From contig NC_085887.1 in the NCBI RefSeq assembly GCF_035222375.1, positions 2,703,501-2,767,500 on the forward strand: a stretch of 64,000 bases of DNA. Direction: 5' to 3'. The position numbers and the translations under genes were made by a program. The notes under the pieces were generated by a model. The model was given only the letters and a program-made list of their open reading frames with translations. It had not been told where the DNA came from and searched no databases. This DNA is from Podospora pseudocomata (lineage: Eukaryota; Ascomycota; Sordariomycetes; Sordariales; Podosporaceae). Positions 1 to 12,279 of this stretch are shown piece by piece; within the stretch, counting starts at the first letter, position 1, and every line of letters begins with the position of its first letter.

Positions 1-3000
1 TGTGGAAACCACTGGTCAGCTCGTGAAGCTAGTCAAGTGGTCGGTCCCTGAGCCCAGGGAGTCTTCCTCACGTTCCAACTACCAGATCGTTCTCAAGCCA
101 GCGCCGGCTGCAGAAGAGGAAGCCAAGCCAAAGGACAGTTCAGTCGAGCCCACGGTTCAGGCGACTGAGGATCTGAGCATCAACGATGTGAAGCCGTCGA
201 CAGAGTCTGCCGACAAGGAGATGACAGACGCGCCCAAAACTCCGCTCGACATCAAGCGTCCTGTTCTTGAAAACCCAGATGGCGTGGTTCATTTCTTGCT
301 TTGTGAGCTTCTCAATTACCGAGAGGTTGATGACAAGGAGGCCCCGGCTGTGCCAGCCAAGGAAGCCAGCAAGACTGATAACAAGACTGCAGGCGAGACA
401 TCAAGTGCGGAGGAAGATGCCACACCGGCTCCCGCAGACGTAGAGGTTCCCGAGCCGAAGAAGGACGAAAAGAAGTCTTCCAAGCCGACCTTCAAGGCAG
501 AGGATCACCCCATCTTCATCTACCGGTGCTTCCTCCTCAGCTGCCTGACAGAACTTCTGCAGAGCTATACGCGTGCCAAGGTGGAATTCATCAACTTCAA
601 GCGTAGTGCGCCGATGCAAACCAACACCCCCATCAAGCCTAGATCGAGCGTACTTAACTATCTGCTCAATGACCTGCTTTCTCCAGGTTCGGCCAGCTTG
701 GCAGCAGAGACGCCGGTGGCTAAGAAGAAGACTTCGACATCTGCTCAGGCACAGAGCGTGCTTGTGGCTCTTGTGGCTCGTACCGGCGAGAAGCCGTATG
801 ACCGACACCGTGGCAATTGGGAGTATGATGACGAGCCCGATCTTCTGTTTGTACGCCGATTTGTTCTCGACACGGTTCTTCGTGCTTACAAGGACGCTTC
901 CACTCCTGGGGAGTCGTTCGATGTGCGCTATCCCCGGATGATTGCGCTGGCCGAGTTGATGAGCCACATGATCGGGGAAAAGGACAAAGATGTCAACTCG
1001 AGGGGCGCAAGTCAGGATCAGGGACTCACCAGATCTTATGCTCAAATCAAGCGGTTGATGTATGAGAAGGGATACCTTGCCACATTGACAGCATCCATCG
1101 CCGACATCGACCTCACCTATCCCGATGTGAAGCGCACCATCAAACATATTCTCCGCGTGCTGCGGTCTTTGACAAAGACTGCATCGGCCCTGAGTGAGCT
1201 GGACATAATTCCTGCCACCGCGACGGGTGACCAACCGGAGGACGACTTTGCGTCTGCGTCATCCCTTTCCGACATGGACGACGAGCGCGAGGAAACCCCC
1301 GACCTGTACCGCAACTCCACACTCGGCATGCTCGAGCCCGGACGGGAGGATGATTATTACTCGGATGAAGAGGAAGATGGTATATTCTCCAATTTTGCTG
1401 CTCAAATAGACGAACTGTTACTAATGGGGGCAGATGACGACGAAATGTACGACGAAGAGGTCTACGAGGATGAGTTGGACTATGGTGACGAGATGTCCCA
1501 AGATGAGGAGGATAACCCTAGCGACGAGGACGAAGAAGAGCTTGGCGAAATGGGCGAAATCGAGGGTCTTCCTGGTGACCCTGGCGTTGTCGAAGTCATC
1601 ATGGGTGAAGACGACGACGAAGATGAGGATATGGACGAGGATGACGAAGACGATAGCGACGAGGATGATGAAGACGGGGTCGGCTCTGAAGACATGGAGG
1701 ATGTCGAAGACCAAGTCGAGATCATGGACGAGGAAGGAAATCCCATTGGCGACGATGGTGATGATGGTTGGGAGAGTGAGACGGACGAGGAGGATGAAGA
1801 GGGTGAGGAAGAACTTGACTATGAGGCAGAAGCCCAGAATCTTCACAACGCCCAAATGATGCAAGAGCTCGCGGAACTGGAGTCTATCACCCGCCGTCGC
1901 TTCGAGCTCAGGGGCCTTGCTGCTGCCGGCGATGCCGATGAGCTTGATGGCGAGGACATCCACGAGTTTGACGACGAACACTACATGGACGATGGTGGTC
2001 CTGAAGATGACGGTATGAGTTTTGTTCTGGTGACTGAGTCAAGATATGGATTGCTAACTGGGTTTTCAGAAGAAGAGGAAGAGGAAGAGGTTGACGACGA
2101 CATGTATTACGAACAGGGACATCCCCATGATGATTTCCTCCCTGGCAATATTTCCGGTAGTCTCGGATGGGACTTGGCCGTTGAGCCTCACCACCGCGTC
2201 CGAGGCGGGTTCAGTCGAAGAAACCCGTTCCCCGCTCCATTTGGGGTTGGAGATCTGCGGCACATGGGATCCTCCGGTAGGCTCTCTGATTTCTTTATTC
2301 GTCTGCGGCAACAAGTTGGCGCAACCCTTCAACGCCTCGATGATTTGGAAGCAACTTTGGACAGTGTTGAAATCAGCGTTGATGGGGGCAACGAAGGCTC
2401 AGAGGACTTGTCACAGGCTCTCAGGACAGCATCACAACAATTACTTGAGCGCCAACCAGTTGAACACCGTGCTAACGCCATTCCAGACTTTAGAAATTAC
2501 TTTGGCAATACGAGCCGCGCTCCTCCCGCAGTACTTGACAGTCAGAGGAACCCACTGCTGCTTCCCAGCCATAGATCTGGCCGAGATCAGTCTCCTCGTC
2601 ACTCCGACCGACAGTCTCTTCCGTGGAGCTCTCTCGGGTTACCCGAATCCTTTAGAGCCATGGCTACTCCTGACGGCCCCCTTGCCGTTATCCACACCCT
2701 GGTCCAGAATATGCCCATTCCCCACGGTGCCGGGCCCGCACTTAGCCTTCAGTTGACCTCAGAAGGACCTCATGGTGAAATCCGTCAAGTTAGCATCCCT
2801 TTGGATGCAGTTACTGGCAATCGTGTTGGTCGCTGGGAGCCTCGGCGCGATGTGTACCAGGAGCCCGCTCAAGCCGTCCAGTTCGTAGCGGCCCGCACTA
2901 ATGATCGGTGGAAGGAAGAAGCCGGTATGATCTTTGGTCCTGCTCATCACGACAAGGTGTCCATCCTTATGGTGGGTGTTCTCGGCACCCTTGCGCCAGC

Positions 3001-6000
3001 CGCTATCCAGCAACTCAAGGAGCAGAAGGCTCGCGACGAGGAAAAGAAGCAGAAGGAGGAGGCAGAACGCAAGAAGCGTGAAGAAGCCCTCAAGGAGTAC
3101 GAGGCCCAGAAGGCTGAACAGCAAGCGGCCAAGGAGAAGAAGGAGGCCGAGGAAGAAGCAGAGCGCCAGCGCCAGGCCCAAGAACTCGCCGCTGCCGAGA
3201 CTGCACGAGCAGTAGCCGAAGCTGCAGAGACGAACCGCGAGCAACAAGCCCAAGAAGAGCCCCAAGCTATGGAAGGTGTCGAGTCTAACAACGCCGCCCC
3301 CGAAGCTGCCCAGCAACCCGCCGCGGCTCCTACCGAGCGCATCATTACGACCATTCGTAACGGTGAGACGGTGGATGTGACCGACCTGGGAATTGACCCC
3401 GACTATCTCGCTGCGCTTCCCGAAGAGTTCAGAGAGGAGGTGATTGCACAGACATTGACCACTCGACGATCCGAGGCCCGTCAACAAGCTCCTCCCGAGG
3501 GTGAAAATAGAGAGGCATTCCAGGAGTTCCTTGAAGCACTGCCCTCGGAGCTCCGGGACGAGATTGTTCAGCAAGAACGTCAAGAGCGCCGGCGCCGCGA
3601 GCGTGATGAGGCACGTCGCCAGAACAACAATGATCCTGCCCGACGACTTGCAGAGGCTGCCGAAATGGACGCCGCGAGTATCCTGCTGACGTTCCCTCCA
3701 GCCTTGCGCGAGCAAGTCTTGTTGGAACAGGGTGAGGACATAATGGATCAGCTGCCACCCGACTTGGCAGCCCAAGCACGCGCTTTGGCTCAGCAAAGCA
3801 GCCAGCAATACCGCGGCCCACCGCCTAATGCTCGCGTCGTGGCCGGAAGACAGGTCCTCGCCGAGCCAGCTGCTGTCAACGACGGTAAGCCCCAGCGCCG
3901 CACCATTGTGCAGATGCTTGACAAAGCCGGCGTTGCCACGCTTCTCCGACTCATGTTCATTACCCAGCATGGGTCCATCCGCAACTACTTGTTCGACGTA
4001 TTCTCGTGTGTCTGTGAGAACCGACAAAACCGTCTGGAGGTTATCTCGACTCTGCTTCAGATTCTTCAGGATGGCAGCACGGATATGGATGCGGTTGAGC
4101 GCAGCTTTGGTCAGCTCTCCCTTCGGGCAAAGCAGGCCAAGGAGAAGGATACCACCAAGACGCCCCAGAGTCTGAAGCGTACCTTCACCAACATCAGCAC
4201 CCATAATCACCATCTCACCAACAACTCGGAAGTCTCGCCCCTTTTGATCGTACAGCAGTGTCTCGATCTTCTTCAGGATCTTGCTACAAAGAACGCTCAC
4301 ATTCCGTCTCTCTTCCTCACAGAACACGAGACCGTGGCGTCCACACTCAAGCGAAGCCTCAGCCGCAAAGGTAAGGGCAAGGATGTCAACCTAAAGGCTC
4401 AGAAGTACGCGATCAACTGTCTCCTGGCTCTTCTTGATCGCAGCTTGGTTATGGAGAGCAGCGCTGTCATGCAGCTCCTCGCCGACTTGTTGAACAAGGT
4501 CACATACCCGCTTCAAGCACTCGAGCGGCGACGCAAAGAGGCTGAAGCGGAAGCCAAAAAGGAGGAGGAGGCCAAGAAAAAAGAGGAGGAGAAGGCCAAC
4601 TGCGAGACTGCTGAGCCTGCTGTCGAACATGCCAACACAGAGGCTGTCAATATGGCCAATGTTCAAGCTCCTGCTGCGGCTGCGGCTCCATCTGGCGATC
4701 AGCCCACCCAGGAAGACGCCCAGAAGGATGCCCAGGATAAGGAGACCAAGGAGACAAAGGAGACCAAGCCAGAGGAGAAGAAGGTGCGCCAGCTGACGCC
4801 CCCATATATCCCAGACCACAACTTGAAGCTGGTTGTCAATATCTTTGTGGCCCGCGAATGCAGCTCGAAGACATTCCAAAACACCATCTCAACCATCAAG
4901 AACCTTTCCAACATTCCCGGTGCCAAGAAGGTCTTTGGCGAGGAACTCGTGCGCCAGGCTAGAGTTCTTAGCGAGAACATCGTGTCAGACCTCAACGACC
5001 TCCTCCCATACATTCTCAAGGCTGAGTCCGGCACTGAGATTCAGGGCGTCGCCCTGGCCAAGTTCTCTCCTGGTGCTTCGGAGCAGAACAAGCTGTTGCG
5101 TGTTCTTACTGCCCTGGACCATTTGTTTGACAGCAAGGGTAAGGGCAAGAAGGAAGAGGGCGCATCCGAGGCCGAGGATAGCAAGGAGGGCACCAAGGAA
5201 GACCTCCTTGGTTCCTTGTATTGGAACCCAACCTTTGGTACTATGTGGGACAAACTGAGCGCCTGCCTGAGCGCCATTCGACAGCGCGAGAACATGCTTA
5301 ATGTGGCAACGATTTTGCTGCCGCTGATCGAGTCCCTGATGGTTGTTTGCAAGAACACCACTCTTGGTGACGCACCTTCGGTCCAGCACAAGGAGCTACT
5401 CTTGTCCAGCCCGCCCCCTGAGAACCGTATTGCGGGTCTTTTCTTCAGCTTTACTGAAGAGCATCGCCGTATCTTGAACGAACTTGTCCGACACAACCCC
5501 AAGCTGATGTCGGGCACCTTCTCGCTCCTGGTCAAGAACCCCAAGGTTCTCGAGTTCGACAACAAGCGCAACTACTTCAACCGTAGCGTGCACTCCAAGA
5601 CCGGCACCCAGCAGACTCGACCTCAGTATAACCCTCTTCAGTTGTCAGTCCGCCGTGAGCACGTCTTCCACGACTCTTTCAAGTCTCTGTACTTCAAGAC
5701 TGGAGACGAAATGAAGTTTGGAAAGCTCAACATTCGCTTCCACGGCGAAGAGGGTGTTGACGCTGGCGGTGTCACTCGCGAGTGGTTCCAAGTGCTCGCC
5801 CGCCAAATGTTTGACCCCAACTACGCCCTGTTCATTCCCGTGTCTTCTGACCGCACCACATTCCACCCGAACCAGCTCAGCAGTATCAATGAGGAGCATC
5901 TGATGTTCTTCAAGTTTATTGGTCGGATCATTGGCAAGGCCCTTTACGAGGGCAGACTTTTGGACTGCTACTTCAGCCGCGCGGTCTACAAGCGCATTCT

Positions 6001-6833
6001 CGGCAAGCCCGTGTCCGTCAAGGACATGGAGTCGTTTGATCCAAACTACTACAAGTCTCTTGTCTGGATCCTGGAGAACGACATTACTGATATCATCACC
6101 GAGACCTTCTCGGTCGAGGACGATGAGTTTGGTGTGACCAAGACTGTGGACCTCATTCCAGATGGCCGCAACATCCCTGTCACTGAGGAAAACAAGAGCG
6201 AATACGTCCGCTTGATTGTGGAGCACAAGCTGCTTACGTCGGTTAAGGACCAGATGGAGCATTTCTTGAAGGGTATGTGAATCCTGCTATGTGTGTTTTG
6301 GGGTATGGCTTTGACTAACATTTGGCTTCTAGGCTTCCATGACATCATTCCCGAGGAGCTGATTGCCATCTTCAACGAGCAGGAGCTGGAGCTTCTCATT
6401 TCTGGTCTCCCCGATATCGATGTGGATGACTGGAAGAGCAACACCGAGTATCACAATTACACTGCGGCCTCGCAGCAGATTCAGTGGTTCTGGCGCGCCA
6501 TCCGCTCATTTGACAAGGAGGAGCGGGCCAAGCTTCTTCAGTTCGTCACCGGTACCTCCAAGGTGCCGCTCAACGGCTTCAAGGAGCTGGAAGGCATGAA
6601 CGGAGTGAGCCGTTTCAACATTCACCGTGATTATGGCAACAAGGACCGTTTGCCCAGCTCTCACACGTGCTTCAACCGTAAGTTGTGCCTTATTTAGTCA
6701 AGACTTGAATAAAATGACTGACCTTTTTTTGTCTCTAGAACTCGATCTTCCCGAGTACGAGAGCTACGACACGCTCCGCAGCCAAATTCTCAAGGCTATC
6801 ACGGCTGGTAGCGATTATTTTGGCTTTGCTTGA
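1..6833 (+). CDS. TOM1: HECT-type E3 ubiquitin ligase, TOM1/HUWE1 family, C-terminal part (5' end outside window)
   Basis: Exons are <1-2012, 2070-6272, 6333-6677 and 6739-6833, encoding 2217 visible residues; the N-terminal armadillo-like part lies upstream of the window. In order one sees a long Asp/Glu-rich tract (about residues 450-700), a charged Lys/Glu/Ala helix (about 990-1090), and repeated LPxEhRxEhh motifs (about 1120-1250) of the kind that bind ubiquitin in HUWE1. A C-terminal HECT domain covers about 1860-2217. The catalytic Cys sits in an H-T-C-F motif 33 residues from the end, seven bases before the last intron. HECT ligases take ubiquitin from an E2 as a thioester on this Cys and pass it to substrates; yeast Tom1 acts on excess ribosomal proteins and in mRNA export. 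The 57-base intron 2013-2069 has length 3n and no stop, so it could be retained. Family call is very secure; the substrate role is inferred from homologues. Confidence 0.96.
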
Positions 6834-9028
6834 TCATTTTTGGGCACGAATTTTGTTATGGAGAGAGAATATGAAGATGAGAAAAATAAAGAAAAAGCGG
6901 GAAAAGCGGGAATATTTGCTTATAAGAGAAGGATGGAGAAAAGGAAATTGGTCATCTTGTTGAGAATAGGGCAAGGAGATGGTTGCGAAAAGGGAGGCAA
7001 AGCAGAGAGTAGGGGGGTTTTGCCTGTCGGTACAAGCGTCAAAGATATCCTGTGTATTGCTTTTTATTTAGTTTGGGGTGGCGGGTGGGCTATTAGGAAG
7101 GAGGAAGGAGTTTTGTAACTGTTTTTGTTTTATTTTGCTTGTTTTTTTTTTCATGTAAAGGGGCACTCTCAGATTGCGGTGGTATAGGCTTAAGAGGGTT
7201 GGTTGGTGGAAGATGGGGAGGTGGATGCGGCTCGTGCAGGGGTCCGCGGATGCTTTTCTGTCTGGGTAGTAGGGGAAGAAGTAGTGAATAGAGAGGTTGC
7301 CTTATGGTTATGACTTTGTGATTTAGTGATGTGTGTGGATGGTGCTTGAATACCCAAACTTCAGATTGTAGCATAAACGTGAGCTAGGTTTTTTACATGT
7401 GGTGCCTCGAGCAGGATGGAGAACACCAGCTTGGTTGGCAATATCTGTTGACTTTTTTTGGGTGTAATTACTGCATCCTTATGAGGATAATGCTAAGTTA
7501 TCATGAAGATTCCCTGCCTTGGTGTATTCAAGTGTATGTGTGTGGTTGCGAGAAAGGGGTTAGCATACATAGGTAAAGGTATAATCGTATTATCACCCTG
7601 ACCAAAACATGAAAATGCCCACCTGATAGATTATTGTGCATGCGACCCAGATACGAGCTATACCAATCGTTTACGCTGCAACCAGCAGCTGCCCGGGTTC
7701 AGCAAAGCCTCCTCCCTCGGCCTCATGCAGTGCCTCGAGTCCACTGCATAAGAAAAGCCCCCCCGCCCAACGGATATCTATGTTCGAAACACGACAGTAG
7801 TCTCGTTTTCTCGTTTTTGTTTTGTCTATTCCTTGCGTCGTCGTTGCAACGTTGCCACGCGGACCTACCTACCTACCTCAACCAACAACTCATAATAGTC
7901 GACAAGATTATGTAAGTAGCCCATCCATTTTTTTTCTTCTCCCTCCGGCTACCTACCGAACATTCCCCCCCCTTTCGCCTCATCATCACCCCGAACCTAC
8001 TTCTCTAAAGCAGGCATACCCCATCTTGTCTCCTCGGTTCAAATTACCGAAGATAAATCAACAAATGCAAATCCAGACCGCTTTCCCCCGCGCCCTCCCC
8101 GCCCCCAAGAGCCGCCGCCTCACACAAAGAATAAAGCAAGACAAATATCCCCATCTTCCGTGCGGAAGCCTACTTTTGCCCTGCCTGGATCCATGTTTGA
8201 ATGACGTAGTAGGTCCGTTGTTAACAACATTTTGGTTGAAGAGTAGGAGTCTCAGCTACGTGGCAGAGAGACAATCAAAACATGGTTTATCGAAAATAAT
8301 AAGTAATCCCGGTATAGCTGAATACCTGGTAGAAAGAAAGAAAACTGTTCGTGTTGTAAGAAAATGCGGGCGGGTGCAGGTAGGGCGTGTTCGGTAAGGC
8401 AGGAAGGTATAGGTAGGTCTGCGGCGGTGGTGGTGGTTGTGGTTGTGGTTGTGGTGGTCGCCACCCCCTTTCAACCCCACGCACACATCTACCACGCTTG
8501 TTTACCCATCGGGGGAGGGTTGTGGTTCCCAAAAATAGAATACTGTGTTTTTCAGCCAAAGTCAAAAACAACAAAACGTAGAATGGTCTTGCAACAAGGA
8601 AAAAGCGCCGCCGCATGACGACGGTGTTTCGAACAACGGTGATCACGACGCCGTGGTGGTGGTGGGTGGCATAACACCATCATCACCAGTTTCGATATGG
8701 CCGAGGAAACAAGGACTGGATGGATCGACAGCTCGGCTCTTGAGTGTGCAAATGTCCCGATAAGGGTTAATCCCAGGCCACCCCCTACGAGTCTGGGGGA
8801 GGCGTAAATTCTTGGTGAGACACCAGGTGATTGAACGAAGAGGTAAGAAACAGTTGTTCGACAATGAAAAAAAAAATGGAAGGGCTCGGGTGTTGTTGTG
8901 TGACCCTCGAGCCAGGATTGTTTGCCAATATCTCGTTGTTGTGACCCTTGGTTTACGGAGTAGGCAGGTGGGTGGTGTTCCTGGCTGGCAAGGCCGAAAA
9001 GGGAGAGATATCGGTGGGAGAAATTTGT

Positions 9029-9036
9029 TATAAAAG
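9029..9036 (+). promoter_or_regulatory. TATA box (TATAAAAG)
   Basis: A consensus TATAAAAG on the plus strand inside the long region before the HSF-type gene. No gene starts within the next 3 kb on this strand, so it may serve a long leader transcript, a non-coding RNA, or nothing. Only the motif is visible. Confidence 0.3.
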
Positions 9037-11177
9037 ACCTGGTTGATGTGGTCAGCTGTCTAAAGGTCGTGATTAGCTGGCTGATTGTGAAGTTGTCATC
9101 TGATAGAATAGGTAAGCTAAACTAAACTGAAACAGAAGAGAGAACGGGTGCTGTCAGGATGGCCACCATATAGAGGGATGATGCTGCCAAGAGGGCGGAC
9201 TCGTGATAGGGTATGGCGAGCTCGACGAAAATGCTGTCGACGGGTGCAATGCAATACGGGAATCTGAGTCGCCCTCGGCTGCAACCAAATCTCAATTTGG
9301 ACAGACTCTCTCTTGTCCCAAGGACCAAGATCGGCGATTTCTGCCCCTCTGGCGGGCGCGAGATCTGTAGAAGGCTCCCAGTTACAAGGCCAAGAAATGA
9401 TCCAGAGAACATTGGACGAAGGTGCTACCACAGCATTGTATCACCAGGTCCGTGCCAGACCGGCCGAGCAATAACAATGACTCTCCCATTTGGACGCATG
9501 GGGGGCTCCTGGCATGTCAAGAACAGGAGTGTGAAACATGGCCTTCGTCCGTTTGGGAACAGTTGGTGTAGTCAGTGCAGTGCAGTTTTGAATGCACCCT
9601 ATCGGGGCCATCACTCAGCAATCCGCGGCGACGTGATGCAGTATATGCGATATATGCGAGGTGAGCTGACTATGACCCGCCAACTTGGTTCCATATGATT
9701 CCGTGATTCTCATCCAACTCCGGGAGAAAGAAAAGAAAAAAAAGACGGTTCGATGGTCGAGACTGTCGACCCTTTGATGCAACGTGAGTGGTTGCGAGAT
9801 TCAAGGTTCGGTGCGGAGCAGAAAACGGGGACCCACCTTCTGGGAGAACAGGGATCCAAAAGTGGTCACGGCATCTGCCGGGGGTCACGACGGTCCACCA
9901 GATCGATCTCACTCTGGTGACCCTGGGTTTGGGATTTCATGGGGGAACGCTGCTCTCACAGACTGGAATCACTTGTCATATTTGCCTCCAGTCGAATTGG
10001 GAATCTCAGTCAGCAAAGCTCAGTTCGAGAGAGCTCCGTGATGTCCGGTGAGTGCTGGAGCCTACGAGGTGGGCTTGCGGCAACACACGACGTCTATCGT
10101 GTCAGATAGGGTAGTGTCCATTGGGGTGGTCTTCAGCTCGTTACCTAGCCACTCTCATCTTGATATTTTCCCACCAAGACCCATCGATAGGACGGAGTGG
10201 ACGGAACTGTACCGTCAATATAGGACATGGCTGATGCACAGGTGTTGCTTCTTGGTGCCCGCTCAGGCCGGTGCCCGTTTGCGCACGCCCTGCAGTAGTG
10301 CTGCACCTATAGTGCTATCTCCGGCCCCCAGCGTGGCACGGCCGACTGCCAACTGCCTCTCTTATCCTTCAAGAGATCATCGCGCCTCGACCTTCTAGAG
10401 GTTCTAGAGCTTCTCTGCCCTCCGCACGCCGTCTATCCGTAGTCTCACTTCCTCGGTGTGGCAAAGTGAGACGAAAAACTGGGACCTGAGCTGAAGATCC
10501 GCCAAAGAGACGAGAGGCTGTCGATATCGAGCCTCCCCCTTTCCCTCGGGATGTGCCTTCGTGGTTGGCTCCTCCGCCGTCAGCTTTTCTCCTGCGCGAC
10601 ATGTGCGAACAGGGCGGCCGGGCCCTAATCTGCATTTTTCTTGAATGTGGCGTCACGGAATGGAAGGCCATTTATTTGTCCAGTTCTTGATGAGCGGCCG
10701 AGAGTCGGTAAGCCACCGAAGTGGCAGCTCTTCCATAGGTGTCCAGGGCCGCATCCGCTGGCAATTCCCTTCAGCCGATGGCTTGTTGTTGTCTAGTAGA
10801 GGTGCCCCTTTTCCCCTCTCCCCGTTGCCCCTATCTTTGCTGTAGCCAAGCAGATGTCGACATCAAAAGTCACCTTCTGGAAACAAACTGGCACTCCGGT
10901 GGGAAAAGATGGTAGGATAGAAAGACAGCGCCCGGACCATCCCTTACCGAATTGGGGCTGCCAAGACAGGCACACATACCCACCATGGCGCGCCGCTTCC
11001 CCTGTAACCCCTCACTCCCTCACCCAACCCCAGCTGTGCAATGCACAGCACCAGCACTAAAACGGCATGTAGGTTCTTGCTGTAGCGGTGCCCGGGCCTG
11101 TGTCAAGCCTTTCCGGCACGGATACAACCCGTCCCATCCAATCCAATTCAATTCAATCCATCCCATCCATTCCTCTG

Positions 11178-11269
11178 GCTTCTGCTTCTGCTTCGGCTTC
11201 TGCTTCTGCTTCTGCTTCTGCTTCTGCTTCTGCTTCTGCTTCTGCTTCTGCTTCTGCGTCTGCTTCTAC
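11178..11269 (+). repeat. (TTCTGC)n hexanucleotide microsatellite
   Basis: About 15 near-perfect copies of a TTCTGC unit, with single-base variants near 11194 and 11257. It lies about 1 kb upstream of the HSF-type gene, probably in its promoter or leader. All forward frames stay open through it (Ser-Ala, Phe-Cys or Leu-Leu type repeats), which explains the spurious open frames here. Confidence 0.85.
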
Positions 11270-12279
11270 TTCCATCTTCTTTCCATCTCTCCTCCACCTC
11301 ACCTCGGTCCTAAGTCCCGACCCTAATCAACATCACTCGAGAATCACGCAAGCCTCCAGACAGTATAGGTTTTGTTTGCATTGGTGGTCCCCCGGATCGT
11401 CTCCAGTGCCTGAGTCTCTACCAATCAGCCGACATCGACAAGACCACGGTCCCATCGCTTGAGCTCCGAGTCTTTGCGCCACCAAGAACAAGACAAAAAA
11501 GACGTCTCTCTCCTCCTGCCCACCCCCCCTCTCTCTCCCACTCTTAGCCCGACGTGAACCTGCCGTCTTTTTTTTCTCGACAGGTAGATTGGTTTTTTGG
11601 TTGTTTTTTTTGCTTGGTTTTTATACTCGGCCGCCACCCTCTCACAACGGCTGCCTTACCAAACTGTCCGTCTACGCTGTCCTACCTACCACCGCTCCGG
11701 TCCCCGCTAGCCACTGAGCTACGAGCTACGACACACGTCTGACGATCCAAATCCATTGCCGAAGAACGTTGACCTCTCCGCTTCTTCTTTTTTCTCGCGG
11801 AGCAGCCCGTTAAGTGTGTTTCGGCGGCGCGTGCTCTCCAGGAGCTGGTGTTGGAAAGCGGGTCCAAGCAAGCTATCTAGGAGCTACGGCAGTGCGGCAA
11901 GGAACAGGGAATCCTCCCCAAATTCGTCGGCAAAGCTATTATCGACAGATCGCCCAGCGCGCGATTTGCCCACTCGACAACCCATTGACATCTCCCAGGA
12001 AGCTATGAGGTAGGCCCGAAGCCCTCTCCCCGACCCAATTGCACGCCCGCCGGACGCTGTTGATGCTGCGAGCTGCACATTGCACATTTGCACGTCCAAG
12101 ACGACGGAAAGACCCGCACCGGCATATCGAGCACATGCGCCGGTCCCTGTTTCGGGCGGGTCCTTTTTTTTGGAGTCCTCTCCCAGGGTTTTCCATTTGT
12201 CGCGCCGAGTTCGCGATGTTGCCCGATGTCGCTTGCGCCCTCAAGTTGCTGACGCCTATTTATATGAGATATAGGGCAG

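Larger units (their letters stand above)
6834..12279. other. 5.4-kb region without a supported gene
   Basis: Every open frame here is short, of low complexity or antisense-like, and none shows a recognisable domain. The stretch holds the 3' flank of the TOM1-like gene, an ACCT run near 7865, a GTGGTTGTG-type run near 8420-8455, a TATAAAAG box at 9029-9036 and a hexanucleotide repeat at 11178-11269. A possible leader intron (donor at 12010, acceptor ending at 12279) lies directly before the ATG of the HSF gene, with CTGAC as a possible branch site. I infer that much of the right part is promoter and long 5' leader of the HSF-type regulator. Confidence 0.5.

Noticed and set aside
2759-4327. 522-codon open frame antisense to the TOM1-type gene
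   Set aside because: It mirrors the codons of a strongly conserved sense protein; its sequence is Leu-rich and without domains. The same holds for 401-1234 and 1421-1981 on the minus strand.
10952-11462. Frames encoding Ser-Ala or Phe-Cys repeats
   Set aside because: They are produced by the TTCTGC microsatellite, which keeps all forward frames open.
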